A stretch of 64,000 bases of DNA from Ramazzottius varieornatus (taxonomy: Eukaryota > Tardigrada > Eutardigrada > Parachela > Ramazzottiidae), in the NCBI GenBank assembly GCA_001949185.1, contig BDGG01000002.1:634349-698348 (forward strand). Reading direction: 5' to 3'. Shown piece by piece: positions 1 through 12,118 of the stretch. Positions within the stretch are counted from its first letter, which is position 1. Every line of letters begins with the position of its first letter. The notes under the pieces are model-generated. The model had not been told where the DNA came from. It saw only the letters and a program-made list of their open reading frames with translations, and made no database searches. A program made the position numbers and the translations under genes.

Positions 1-245
1 TCCAATATCAATACACCACCCTGAAAAAATTAGAGTATTCTGACCGACAAATTGTTTTATCAGTTTACGATACTGACTGATCAAATGAGGAAACCTTGAA
101 AAGCTTGAAAGATAATGTCGGTGTTTTACGTGCCAGCAGATGTGGTACTTGTCGGCGTCAGTGCTATTGACGATCCACGCACTACGTTCTTGCGCCTGCA
201 TGAGCGATGCTTGACCGGAACCAAGCGCCGTCCAGTCGTACAGTA

Positions 246-354
246 CTGTAATGCTAAACGAACTTCGCGAATTACGTCACAGTGAGTGTATACTGTATGC
301 GTCAACCCTACGTGTGTTGTGACGTCGATTCGCGAAGTTCATGAAGTATTACAG
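246..354. repeat. Imperfect inverted repeat (hairpin)
   Basis: The left arm (about 246-287) contains CTGTAAT, GAACTTCGCGAAT and CGTCACA. The right arm (about 318-354) contains their complements in mirrored order: TGTGACG, ATTCGCGAAGTTC and ATTACAG. A loop of about 30 bases separates them. It may be a MITE remnant; no terminal target duplication was identified. Confidence 0.6.
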
Positions 355-3300
355 CAGTTTCTGTCCAGAATAATGTTACTTCCGGTCGCAGCCTGCCTGG
401 TGGGTGGCTGTGGCACAAAACGAATGAAACAAGGAAAAAGACAGAACTACTTGAGCCAGCTTTCTACTGTGCCTGCCACACTGCCGAGAAGCCATATTTG
501 CTTTTCGCGAAGCCAGGTTGTTTTTCAAAAGATACCATAATACCGGCATTCGAAGAACCTAACCGACAGTGCGGTAATATATTTGCCGGCAAAGACAGCT
601 GATAGTGCAGAAGTATGGTCTGTCGATGACGAAATCTTTTGGCTTAAGGCACATATGATGACGTAGACCATAACGGCTTGGTTGAATTTGTTTTGCAAAT
701 TCAAGCTCAATCAGCCGAACAGTATATTAACCCTGCGTCGCTATACCAGGTGAAATTCTACGGCTTACCTCATTAGAACTGTTTCGTAACTCATGTTTCC
801 GGCTTGCACAGCACGTGTATAGGTTTTATGCTGTGCTTTTATCCACGAATTATGTTCGGCCTAATATCGCTGCACAGAATTCGAAATTCTGTGCAAGCTG
901 AGTTGATTGAACTATTGACCACTTAGGTCGAAATTTGAAATTTCAGTGGAGTGGAGCGTGATCAGACCAATCAGCGAATTGGACTCTTCCCAAAACTACT
1001 GCTAGAAAACGCGAACAAAGCCTGGATTTATCCGATTAAGGGATAAGTGACAGGTCTTGCGAATTACAGTTCCCGGCTGAACTCGCGCAGCGTAATATCG
1101 CTTTATCTTTATTTTCGGTGCCGGAAGTGTCGAAACCGCGAAACCGTTTTTGCACAGAAACCTGCACAGCACAAAATTATGTGATTTTATGTAATTCAGG
1201 GCCGAAACATGACTTGCGAAATAGGTCTATTGACAAGTCGTACATTCGGGCACTATCTGTCTTTGCCGGCAAATCAGTTTGTATGGCCGCCACTGGGGCC
1301 AAGTGACTACCATCTATAAAATTAGGGCGCTCTTGACTGGGTTTTCGCTCACCTTTGAAACCAGATTATCATGAGCTGGTAACCATTTTGCTTCTCCTAA
1401 AAAGATCACCGGCCGGAAATCCGTATTTTAGAAGTCAAAATTGCAAATAAACTGGGTTAGGTGCAGACGCGAAATTGCACCAAACTTCAGCACGTTTTAG
1501 GGCTGCACCCAAATTTGGTTTTTTTCAGTTTTGCATTGAGGTCCTGCGGTAATTTGATTGCAAACAATTAGAACAGGGACCTGGCTACAGAAAAAGTGGC
1601 TAAAAGTATGAATCCCCTGTTCGAGACAAGAGCAGCAGTTTTTGCCGTGGAAGAGGGTTTCCCGGCAAAATGGCCAAATTTGAAGGTTGTAATTCATTTG
1701 CGAAGTTTTTTGGCATTTCTGCAATAGTTTGTGGCTTGAATAATGACTCGGACAGTTTTATAGGCGCTAAGCTACAATTGCGGATCGATAATGGAGTATA
1801 GAACGGTAGCGATAGCTTTTTGTTCGGGACAAAAAATATCTTCCCCACCGGAATCCATACTGATGAACTTTGCCGAACTTTTTCTCAATCGATTTGGATG
1901 CAATCTATCCCAATGGAAACCCCTTGAAAAGTTGTATGAGAAGTGTGGAGGATGGAACGTACAAGAGGTACGCGAAATTTCTTATAGCGCTTTGTGTCCT
2001 GCGGTAGTCACTTGGCCCATCCGCACTGCAGTTTGGTTTTGCGAATTTTCTAAACATTAATTTTCATAAACCGGCAAGTGTCATGGCTGAGTCAAAATGA
2101 TGGACGGAAGAATATCGAGCCTCGACGTACCATTAAGGTAAATTTTACGATCACTTTGCAGCGCCATCAATCCTCTGCGGCAGAACGCAACGAGCAGGCG
2201 GTGCAGAAGAGCCTTCGTGCTTCACATATTCCGCTTGGGGAACGGTCCGCGGGTGTACGGTCTTGTTCGCAACCTCTGTGCGTTGCATCCTATACTGTGT
2301 ACCATGCTGTTTTTCAGGAAGAACGGTAGACGATGTCGTGATGTCGCAGACGTACTGCACATCTTCAGATGCGCGCCATCTTACTAAGCCGTACAAGACG
2401 ACGGGAGGTTCTTGGCACCCTCTTTCCCACATGCAAGTACCGTGTGGCGATTGGAACGCGACATTCTTCTGAGCCCACCCAGCTAATGAATGAAATGATC
2501 TCTTTCCGACGTGACGTTGGACGACGCAAGTCGTCAACCGATTTTACAAGAAGCTTTCTCCTGCTTTGTGTGCGTCATTGTGAAACTATAATAAGGGTCG
2601 AATTATGGATAATTGGCCCTACTCGTGCCGGTGGTCTGGACGAAGAGCCATTTTTTGAAGTGAAAGTCTTCAGAAACGAACACAAGTATAGAACATGTGC
2701 GCTGCGTGGTCTTTCGGTTTCGATGAGTTGGTGCGATTCGTTGTACTTATTCTACGTACAAAATTCCGAAATGACCAAGAAAAATACCATCGGCCGTATT
2801 TGATTGAGGCCAGCCTATGGGGACTGAGAGAAGGGCGTCACGCAAGTTCCTGCTAACAAGCAAATTAGCTCAATTCCAGAGTTTCCCTCAGTGACTCTTG
2901 ACAGTCCCAATTACGATCCGAAGTTTGTCGGATTAACGGAAATACGTCACTGCGATTGGCTAGCTTCAACATCTACAAGCCTCGTACAGTTCCTTTGTGT
3001 AAGTGTCTTACAGTGGGGCTTAACATTACGGTACTCACGTTCCTGGAGGCAACAGAGCTACACTGTGAAACGCCTCTTAAACAGACTTCCCAACATCATC
3101 TTCCCTCGTGTACCGCAGTTCCTCACGCACTCGTAATTATGCGGTCGTCACGTCAGACGAAGTGCCTTTCATCATCAGCAAAGATTAATCGCTCCTTGAA
3201 ATGTTTCTGGGAATTTTAAGTATTGTGAAAATATCCCCATGAGTCTTTATTGGTCATTGTGGTAGCATATTTATATCGTATTCCTGTTAAATTTTACTGC

Positions 3301-3368
3301 TCGTCGGCGTCAGATTCTGGTAAGGAGTAACACCACAAACGAAAAGTACAGTCAAAAGTCGTGTTGCC

Positions 3369-3426
3369 CAAAGTGGCGCACCCTTCCACCCAATAACAGC
3401 GATGACGTGCGATGACGTGCGCCACT
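3369..3426. repeat. GTGGCGCAC hairpin repeat unit
   Basis: One unit of the family: AAGTGGCGCACCCTTCCA, then CCCAATAACA, then GTGCGCCACT. The core is lengthened by a local duplication of GCGATGACGT. It is the leftmost copy and the only one seen left of the GPCR genes. Confidence 0.7.
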
Positions 3427-4844
3427 GAAGGTAAGAATCTCGTGCGGTTTGTTTGCGGGTCTCTCAATTGGTTTCTGGGGACAACAGCTGCTGCCAACGT
3501 TAAGTAGACACATGGTATCGCATGAGGTTTCTCATTATGGCACCCTGTCGACACAGATCGTGTGTATATCAATCCGCCCGGTTCTGAGCACCTGCTGTGC
3601 CGTACTCTACGTTGGCATCCGGTGTATTTCGAGTTAACGCTTTTGATATTTCCGGCAATGCTTCCTGCACAGTCCGTCATCAATCGGAGAACTTCCCGAA
3701 AACACCTTTCTGAACATAGAGATTAAGATCTGCCACCAACAATCATAATTTATGGTCATGTGCGAGACCAATGGGGCATTATCCAGATTGATGTGACTTG
3801 CCACCATAAAATAAGGATTCGTCTACACTCAAACGAGGTGTCAAGCCGCGCATGTTAATCCGACAAGGCAATAAGCCGATTAACGAGAAAACTCATCTGT
3901 CCTTATAACAAGCCAGATCGTGCTGAAAAGTGTAACCTCCGGCATCTCCTTATTTGTTTTGAGTGGGTTGGAAGGAGGGAATTCGTCAACGCCTGGTAAG
4001 CCTCTTTATGCCTAATCCCTTGTTCGAAGTTGTACACACCGAACTTGGCCGTAATCTCTGTCGAAACCTATCCAATGCTGTTCATCCAGTTTCAGTTGTA
4101 CTGAGCGGATACAGCTTCCGACTTGGTGGTAGCCTGCCGCCTTTTATGCGCGACACTTTGCCAGAGGGATCAACCCTGCATGGCACTCGATAATGGCTTC
4201 GTGGAGCCATTTCATCTAACGCTATCTCCAAAAGCTATTACGCCGTACTGATCAGTCTGAATCTCGCCGCACTTTGTGGCCTTCTGTGTCGTGTTGGCCT
4301 GCCGAGGGACTTCCAGGTTCCCAGAAACTGGTCCGAATTGCTGGTTCTTCGCCGGTAAGCTCTTTTCTGTAATCTTGATATCCATTGAAATCGATCGGTA
4401 GTGTATAATGTACCTGTTAAAGTGTGACAACACTCACGCACCTCGCTGCCTTTCCGGGGTGGTTCAATGGTGAAGGTGAAGTACCTGTAGTTGGCTCGGG
4501 GATAGCCAGCTGCAGACGTCGCTACGGAATGAGTGGACTGCTTTACCTCTGGGGAAGAAAGTGTGGACAATTCACAAATTAAACTGCTGATCTCTATTAA
4601 TATTTGAATTTGCCCTACCTTACTTAAGCTTATTCCGCAACGTAAAATGGGTTGCGGATTTTCAGCAGCAAGTTCCGTCACATGAACGATAAGTGAGTGA
4701 ATCCGGGAGAGTAGTGTACGTTTGCATACATAGCATAACGAGTCCCTGGTTTTCCGGGAAGTTCTCCAGGTCCGTCTGCATCTATTTTGAATCTTTTTTA
4801 TTTTGAATCTTGACTAAACAAACAGTACGAAGAGCGTGGTTTCT

Positions 4845-4954
4845 CTTTGCTCAGTGTACAACTTTGCTGACATACATCCGCCTACGTCACAAAGCCTAAG
4901 AAGCCTGCGCATAGCTCGTGACGTATGGTAAGCAAAGTTGTACGCTGAGCAAAG
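4845..4954. repeat. Inverted repeat upstream of GPCR 1
   Basis: Left arm at about 4845-4868 (CTTTGCTCAGTGTACAACTT and onward); right arm at about 4931-4954 is its reverse complement with one mismatch. A ~60-base loop lies between. It ends ~210 bases upstream of the start codon of the first TRHR-like gene, so it may lie in its promoter or 5' UTR; that role is inference. Confidence 0.6.
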
Positions 4955-5167
4955 TAAGACCTTGGTCCTCATACTTAGAATAGTATGTCTACTGTTAATT
5001 GTACTGCAGCCGCATCGGAAATCAGGCAACTGCCGTGTAATCCCGCAGTTTAGTTGAATATCCCGGATCATCTTACTGACTATCTATTTCGCCCCAGGCG
5101 TCGGAACCTCAGCTGCTGTAGTGAGGGGGTTTCATGCGGAGAGCTATCCGTCAACAGCCTCTAGAGA

Positions 5168-8100
5168 ATGAGCAACAACAGCAGCAGCGAAGTGGACAGC
5201 GCAAAGGGAGCAACGACTCTTGTGCCCCAGCAGCTCCCTCTGGAATATCGCGTCATCGCCTCCATCGTGCACATAATCATCTTCATCATCGGCTTCTTCG
5301 GCAATATTTCCGTTGTGATCGTTGTGCGGCGGACCAAATCTATGCATTCCCCCACCTACTGCTACTTGGTGAGCCTTCTCTCAATTGGCAAACAAGCACG
5401 ACCAAATCGTTTTTCAAGTGGCGCAGTCTTCTGAAGCCAATAAAACAGCGTTCGTGAGCCCCTTTTGGAGAAAACAGTCTCGAAACGCTCTTTTTGTAGT
5501 TAGCGCACAGTCTATCGTCAACCGAAAGTACAAACTGCGCCACTTTTTAAACCGATTCTGACCATTATTCCAAGTGGCGCTCATTGCCACGAATATTGGC
5601 TGAAAGCGTGCGTCACTTGGAAATCAATCGGATCGAGTTGGTTTGAGGAGCTCTCAATTAGTATGTTACGTTCGATAATCAGAGCACCACGCAGGTCGAG
5701 CGCTGACATTCGCGCTGACATTTGAAATGAGTTGTTGAGGTCACGAACTGTTAAGGTCTTCCAACGACGGCTGAAAAGCCCTGGGCGGTGTTTTATTTGT
5801 TCACGCTTGTCTAATTTGCTTAAAAGATATAATTGATGTTGAACTGGCGCTTCTGAATGCACGATCGCACTTGGAAATGCGTTGTCTGGAGCACACAGCG
5901 TGGAATGAGTGTTTATCCGCCTATTTGGAAAAAAAGTACAATAACGCTACCGTTGATGGAGTAGGAAGGTCACTGTCAAACCGTTTCATCTGTACAGTGA
6001 TCAAAAGCCTTCTGCAAATTCAATTTCTGCACGCTACACACAAAAGACATATCACCAGGCACTTGAGCGGGATGTGTGCTATTGGTATTCCGTCAAATAG
6101 ATAAAACGCCTTTCCCGTTGAGTAACGAAGCCAGCTATGGCAGGAAAAGAATTTCCCTTTGTCATGCAAACCACTTGCTCCGCTTCGTCGTAAGTTTAAT
6201 TAGATTTTGACCGATCAGTTTTGAGTGGAAATCCTTCTGTTGATGTCAGTAATCACCCGTTTTGCAGCTTGATGATTTACATGACAAGAGCAGCTCTCGT
6301 GTATGCCACGAATCCTATATCTCGGCTGTGCGTCCTGGGTATAGCAACTCGCAATTTGCGGCTTTCAAAGTAAGCTGGTTGGGAGTCCTAAAGCACGCAG
6401 CAAACACAGAAAAGAAATAGCACCGACAAACGAATATCCCACAGGCATGACCCTGAATAATTCTGCATGGCAAGTCTTCTCTGGTCGAACATCGGGTTTT
6501 GATCAGTTGCCTCAAGGGTATCGACCGATGACATCCCTGTTGACGTTGGGGCAAATGAGAAGCCAATTAATCAAAAGGCATGTACTACCCGGTATACTTC
6601 TGTCCGTAAAGTCAACTTCTTAGAAAGGCGAGATACCAACTGAGCAAAGTGTGCCAAACGGCCCACAAAAAGGCATCGATCGCCTGGACGATGCATGCAA
6701 CGTTTCTGTTTGACAAAGAAGTGGTAAAAAGTCCGAACGGACGATGGGATGAAACCAAGTTAGCGTAAAAACTAAGAGGGGCATGAAGAACCTGCGTACT
6801 CGTACTTAAACTGCATACCAACCGCTCCGTTTTCCCTGTAGGTGTCGCTGGCAGTCGCTGATCTCTTGGTGGTTGTCTCGGCTATTCCGGAGGCCATCAT
6901 GTCGCACCACCTGTACGCCGGCCAATGGGTCCTTGGCCACGCCGGATGCAGTGTGCTCATCTTCGGAAACTTCCTCGGGATAAACGCCAGCAGTATCAGG
7001 CAAGACCTTAAACTTTACCTTTTCTTTTGTCTTCAGTACCAAAGACATGTTTCTTGTAGTATTTTCTGCTTTACCATCGAACGGTACATCGGTAAGCTCT
7101 ATCATACTTGTGCACAGAAGCATTATTTGCAAGCACGGCAAATGATGTCAGATGGTTTTCTAAGTGGCACACTCTGTCAACCGTCAACACTGAAACCGTG
7201 CGCGACATGGAAAGCGATTTCGTCAAACTGGATTGCGTTCTCCAGTGGCGCACTTTTTCAGTATGGTAAACCGAAAGCTCGCGCCAAAGAAAATAAATGT
7301 TGCCGAGCTCCTTTGCCGAGGTGCGATATGTCAAAATCTATTCGACTGAATATCCGGTTACAGGTATCTGCCATCCGCTGCGAGCCCAAAAGATATGTAC
7401 CAATAGTCGGGCCATCAAAATCATCATTGCCACATGGATCTTCGCAGTGTGCTATTCCGTGCCTTGGTTAGGCCTGGCCGTCACGAAAAAAGTGCCGGTG
7501 GTTGGTTACCCCGGTATGGAGCAATGTTCCTTCAGACTGGGAAGACGGCATTACGTCTACTTCTTCATGGCGGACATCGTTCTTTTTTACGTCCTTCCTC
7601 TGTTGGTCTCCATCGTTCTATACGTGCGCATCGGCCTGGCCCTCAAACACAGCAGTAGGATGAAAACAACAGCCAGTTTGCCGAAACCCAACTCACTGCA
7701 GCTCATCCAAGCGCACAGCGGACGTGGATCACCACAACTTCGCTATGAAAATAAAGACTACGCCCGCAACATCCAGGTAAGTTCGTATTTTACGCGCAGG
7801 TGGCGCTGCAGACGTTGACTCCCGGTCCTCTTCATCGATAGGTGGTAAGGATGCTGGTCATCGTCGTCATCCTCTTTGCCGTCTTATGGCTGCCTTACCG
7901 AGGATTACTCGTCTACAATTCTTTTGCATTGCCATGGCTGGACATTTGGTATCTCCTGTTTGCGAAGGTACGGTAGTTTTCATCTATGTAAACCAATGTG
8001 ATCTCCGTAGAAAAGTCGTCACATCATCCTTGCAAGGTTATTTTATTTTCAGACATTAATCTACATCAACTGGTACGTGTCTGTCGAGATGGTCTTCGAT

Positions 8101-8543
8101 TAATATTTGCGCGTTGAAATATCAGAAAGAACATTGATGATTTTCTCACTTTCAGCGCGATCAACCCATTATTGTATAATGCGATGAGCAAACGCTTCCG
8201 CCACGCCTTCCTTTACCACATTTTCTTGCGACGGAGAAGTAGGCGACTGTTTGTCAAAACTAGGCTCAAGGCTCAAGTTTTTATCGCGATGTTTCTCTGC
8301 GTAGGGTCGCTGGAAGACCGACTGGAATCACGAAGCGTTGTCTCGAGGTCTGTCCTTCACGCCCAGTCCTTTCGGGCGACACAGTCGAGATTTCCGGACG
8401 TGACTAATGGATCGCCGGGGAGAACGCCAAAGAGCGGGGCATGGACGTCAAGTCGTAACGAAAAGCATGGGCAGTCCCTTTCACCATCACACGTTCAAGG
8501 GCAGATCTTCGACGAACAGACGGCATTCTTACAGCCACAGTAG
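5168..8543 (+). CDS. TRH-receptor-like GPCR, copy 1 (7 exons)
   Basis: Rhodopsin-type neuropeptide receptor at the plasma membrane, closest in motif layout to thyrotropin-releasing-hormone receptors. Predicted exons: 5168-5368, 6842-6999, 7060-7091, 7364-7776, 7842-7967, 8053-8072, 8156-8543, totalling 445 residues. Visible marks: TM1 with GNISVVIVVRRT; TM2 CYLVSLAVADL across the first splice; the conserved cysteine before TM3; FTIERYIG(ICHP) as the DRY-type motif, with CHPLRAQ after it as in TRHR; TM6 FAVLWLPYR; TM7 NCAINPLLYNAMSKRF. Exon 1 opens with N-glycosylation sites (NNS/NSS). All junctions keep frame. Intron 2 begins GC instead of GT, and exon 6 is only 20 nt. The C-tail after RRRSRRL differs from copy 2 and may hide another intron. 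An upstream ATG at 5134 overlaps the start in another frame. The ligand is not predictable beyond TRH/EFLamide-type peptides. Confidence 0.85.
5414..5620. repeat. Hairpin repeat units in GPCR 1 intron 1
   Basis: A diverged unit at about 5414-5450, a half-unit at 5536-5545 and a clear unit at 5571-5620: CAAGTGGCGCTCATTGCCAC, a spacer containing ATATTGGCTGAAA, and GCGTGCGTCACTTGG. All lie within the first intron of the receptor gene. Confidence 0.7.
5621..6841. other. Remainder of GPCR 1 intron 1
   Basis: About 1.2 kb of intron with no domain-bearing frame on either strand. It ends in the acceptor TTTCCCTGTAG at 6831-6841, which joins in frame to the TM2 exon. Confidence 0.6.
7162..7290. repeat. 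Two hairpin repeat units in GPCR 1 intron 3
   Basis: Units at about 7162-7217 (AAGTGGCACACTC, then CGTGCGCGACATGG) and 7241-7290 (CAGTGGCGCACTTTTTCA and onward), roughly 80 bases apart, in the intron between the ERYIG and CHP exons. Copy 2 of the receptor lacks this intron altogether. Confidence 0.65.
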
Positions 8544-9851
8544 CCACTCAACAGTAGAGCTTGGCAGCACCGTATCTGAGATTTCTCCTGCACAACGTGA
8601 CTTTTCAAATGGATCAAAGGTCATCTGTGTTCACGTGGCTATTATCCGGTGTAATCCTCTTAGTAAACTAGACTAATTTGCACTCGATAGCTCAGCATAC
8701 AGACTCGACCACATCCTTCTCCCAAGTGGCGCACGATTCTGCCCAATAACACTGGAAAGGTGTGCCACTCTGGAAAACAATCAGGCTCGCCAGCAATGCC
8801 CAACATCGTGCTTTCAAGTGGCGCAGATATCCATCCGCTATCACAGAGAACGTTCGCCACTTGATAAAGCGATCTCATCAGGTTTGTTTGCCGGACCTCC
8901 GTTTGTGCATGATCGAAGCACTGGAATGTGCTTTGGCGTTTTGGCCACATGCTACGACAATGAATATCTTATGATTTAACCGAAACCTGACACAAATTAA
9001 AGATGGTCAGGTTCAGGATAGCTAAGCTTATCAAGTGTATTCTAATCGCATATTCCAAGCTGGATGTCCTGTTCGATGGAATCTCTCTTCAGGCAATATA
9101 TTGCCGCTAGGCTTAATCTAATTAGGAGCCTATCCTTCAGGAAGATCACTTTGTACGAGGCTCATCTACTCGTTTGCGCCACTTGTGCGTCTGTACCAGG
9201 AAAAAAGGATGGTGAAGAGACCGGATAGATCTTCTCTACTCTAAAAGCATTGGATTTTTAATTCAATCCTTTAAATAAGCCATTCGGAGCCTACATTATC
9301 GCGCAGAGTAGCCAAGACAGTCGTGATCTTTCGCTCATCCAGCAAAAGATTCACATCTGTTCTACGCACCCACAAGCTGCACAAAGTATCAATAATCTCT
9401 CTCTTGGGTGTGGCTACATCTGTGCATTTGTACTGACATCAGTAAGATCAGGGTTAACGAGCTGGGATAAGCGGCTTGGGATTCCGGTCGATGCTCTCTC
9501 AGCGTTGACCCACCTACAAAGCCGCCTATTAGTTTCCAGGATCAGAGATATGGCAACAGCTGGAGGTCTTAACATTGGGTCCCTCCCGGAACGATAAGTG
9601 TTCGCACCGCGATGAAGGGAAGAGATTTGGACAGACTTTACGTACGCTCGTCTGGTGACATTAACTTTACCGCTTCCGGTTTTTACTTGGTCCCCAGGGT
9701 AGTAATTTAACCCAGCCTGTCCCTTTTTTGTGGCTTTGCGGCTTGGAAACCTATCGGTCCGATTCGGGAGTTTCCTGCAATTGTTGACTCATATCTGACA
9801 CGATTCCGGGTTTTCAAATCCCTTGAGGACTCGGTCATTTCCAGTTCGGCA
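8544..9851. other. Intergenic region between the two GPCRs
   Basis: Holds two hairpin repeat units at about 8722-8770 and 8815-8863. I see no recognisable coding sequence in the remaining ~1 kb. It must contain the 3' UTR of copy 1 and the promoter of copy 2. Confidence 0.5.
8722..8863. repeat. Two hairpin repeat units 3' of GPCR 1
   Basis: Unit 1 is CAAGTGGCGCACGATTC, CCCAATAACACTGGAAA, GTGTGCCACT. Unit 2 is CAAGTGGCGCAGATATCC with GTTCGCCACTTG about 30 bases on. The two are ~93 bases apart, with the usual AACAATC...TCGCC type linker. Confidence 0.7.
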
Positions 9852-12118
9852 ATGGCGAACATTAGCGTGCCCGGTAACTTGACCAAAGGTGTGCCGGAAA
9901 GTTACCCACTGGATTATCGGATAGTAGCCACGGTTCTTCATTCCCTTATTTTTATCCTTGGGGTCGTCGGGAATGTCTGCGTGGTCATCGTCGTCCGGAG
10001 GACGCCAAGCATGCGAACACCTACGTACTTCTACTTGGTAAATACGACTAGCCACACATACCTAGTTGAGTCACAACTCGCCCAGTCGATTACTCTTCAG
10101 GTATCACTAGCCATCGCCGATTTGGTTGTGCTGGTCTCTGCTCTGCCAGAAGCCGTTTACTCCTACAATATTTACAAGCGCCAATGGAGTTTCGGACGCT
10201 TTGGCTGTTCTTTTTGGGTCTTCGCGAACTTCCTGGGGATTAACGTTAGTAGTACCAGGTAAGATCAGTAATCTATTTTTGCCGCCGGCAGAAAGAAACA
10301 GGATATAAATGGCAGCCGGCAAATCAAACATACATACGATTTCTTAAATGACGCACGCTTCTAGCTAGTAAAACTGCGTACTTGCGCCACTTAATAGTGC
10401 AATCAAACTCGACTCGACATGTCTTTCAAGTGGCGCATGCTTCCAGCCAGTAACATCGAAAGTGTGCCCAACTCCGAAAAGCAATCGAACACGACAGGTG
10501 CGTGCTTTAAAATGGCGCACGCTTTCAGCTAATCATATTGTAAATGTGCGCCACTTAAGATGGCGATCTTGAATGTTTCGTTTGCTGATCTCCCAACGCG
10601 TGTTCGCTCACCTGTATCAATATACTTTTTTCAGCATTTTGTGTTTTACTGTGGAGCGATACATCGGGATTTGCAAGCCACTCCTCGCCCAGAAAATGTG
10701 CACGATCTCACGCGCTCGCAAAATCATAATGGCGATCTGGTTATTCGGAGTGATATACTCTAGCCCGTGGCTCTTCCTGACTCAGACCAGCCCTTATCCA
10801 GATCATATGCATATGGAGTACTGCCACTATCGTCTGACGCGCAAAGAATACGTTTACTTCTACCTGGCCGACATTGTCCTGTTCTATGTTTTGCCATTGC
10901 TAGCATCCATAACTCTCTACGTTCGTATCGCTGTCGCACTCCGCATTAGTATCCTCCATATGCCGGGGAAAGTTACCATCACCCGAAGTTATTCGCCTGC
11001 AAGCAGTAACAGCAACCTTGCGCGTCCCCTTACTGTACGTTCCCCGCAGGCGTGGAGAAAACATAATTATCGAAATACCGACGAGAAACGAGCTGTCGTA
11101 CAGGTAAGAAAAACCTTCGGCAAACAAACTCCCCAAAATCGATTCCACGAGCGGCTTTCAGACTGTATCAACGAGAAAGTGCGCCACTCAGAAAAGGAGT
11201 GAAACCAAACGCGACAGAATCGTTTTTTCAAGTGACGCGTAAGTCTCATCGCGGACATTGTCGACGTGCGCCACTTGCCGAAACAATTTCGTCGAGAGTG
11301 TTTGGCGTGCTACCAATAATTCGTAGCAAAAGATGATTTCAATTTTGATTTGATGGTTGACCCAATTTTCTTCTATTTGATTCATTGTTCTGACTGCAGG
11401 TTGTGCAGATGCTTTTTGTTATTGTCCTGCTGTTTGCCACACTATGGTTTCCATATCGGGCGCTTCTAGTTTACAATTCCTTCGTATCAAAACCATACCT
11501 GAACCTGTGGTACCTCCTGTTCGCTAAGACGACAGTTTTCATCAACTCTGCCATTAACCCTCTGCTGTATAATGCGATGAGCAAGCGCTTCCGTCGGGCT
11601 TTCCTTTTAATCGTCTTTAAGAAAGGTAACATGCATGGTCTTCGGCTGATCTGTGCCACGTTAGAGGAGCCGTGTGTAAGCTTGAACGCAGCGCACGTGT
11701 AGGCGATTAGCGTTTACTCGCCACGCACTTCATTTGCCGAATCGTCATTAAAGCCCTCTTCTTCACAGGTGGCTCGTCGGAACCCACCTGGATGCAGATG
11801 TCTACATCGTCAGCCCGGACAAGCCGGCTGCTGCGTGCTACTTCCCGCTCCATGTCGGAAGTGTCTTACTCCTGCGCGTCCAACATTGGCTTAGATGGAA
11901 TATCTCGTCAACCACTACAGCTTTACGCCCATAAGATCAAAAGCACCAGTCCGACTAATGAGGTCACGGAGTCATGGACAACACACACGCCCAATCGAAC
12001 ACACTCACAGTCGTTTACAGGAACACAGTGTGCCAGGATTTGCCGACGATCCATCACCTGGACTGATCTTCAGCCCAACTCCCTTCTAAAACCTCCTTTC
12101 CAACGATCCCCTACGTAA
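9852..12118 (+). CDS. TRH-receptor-like GPCR, copy 2 (5 exons)
   Basis: Tandem paralogue of the receptor at 5.2 kb, same strand. Predicted exons: 9852-10037, 10101-10258, 10635-11103, 11400-11625, 11769-12118, totalling 462 residues with frame kept throughout. Marks: TM1 GNVCVVIVVRRT; TM2 VSLAIADLVVLVSALPEA; FTVERYIGICKPLLAQK; TM5 ADIVLFYVLPLLASITLYV; TM6 FATLWFPYR; TM7 INSAINPLLYNAMSKRF. Exon 2 has the same length (158 nt) and phase as in copy 1, and its donor is a normal GTAAGA where copy 1 has GCAAGA. Introns found in copy 1 at ERYIG and around TM7 are absent. The last exon adds a Ser/Thr-rich tail suited to arrestin-type regulation. Family assignment is firm at GPCR level and good at TRHR level; the ligand is unknown. 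Confidence 0.88.
10346..10558. repeat. Three tandem hairpin repeat units in GPCR 2 intron 2
   Basis: Units at about 10346-10393, 10426-10474 and 10507-10558, period ~80 bases, each opening AA(G/A)TG(G/A)CGCA and closing TGCGCCACTT or a decayed form of it. The linkers read GCAATCAAACTCGAC and similar. This is the clearest tandem array of the family in the window. Confidence 0.8.
11148..11278. repeat. Two hairpin repeat units in GPCR 2 intron 3
   Basis: A decayed unit at about 11148-11190 ending GTGCGCCACT and a clearer one at 11229-11278 (CAAGTGACGCGTAAG ... CGTGCGCCACTTG). They are ~80 bases apart in the intron before the TM6 exon. Confidence 0.7.

Larger units (their letters stand above)
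1..4800. other. Gene-free or unrecognised left end
   Basis: No open frame here shows a recognisable domain, a signal peptide or a convincing chain of splice sites. The longest frames (144 residues at 2369-2803 +, 147 at 4238-4681 -, 128-129 at 2151-2537 - and 3294-3683 -) are of random length and overlap frames on the other strand. Only the hairpins listed separately and one copy of the GTGGCGCAC hairpin repeat stand out. A gene of an unknown family with small exons cannot be excluded. Confidence 0.4.

Noticed and set aside
5134-5457. 107-residue Gln-rich frame overlapping the first GPCR exon
   Set aside because: Shifted frame over the receptor's first exon; the receptor frame has TM1 and correct splicing. 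It may matter only as an upstream start.
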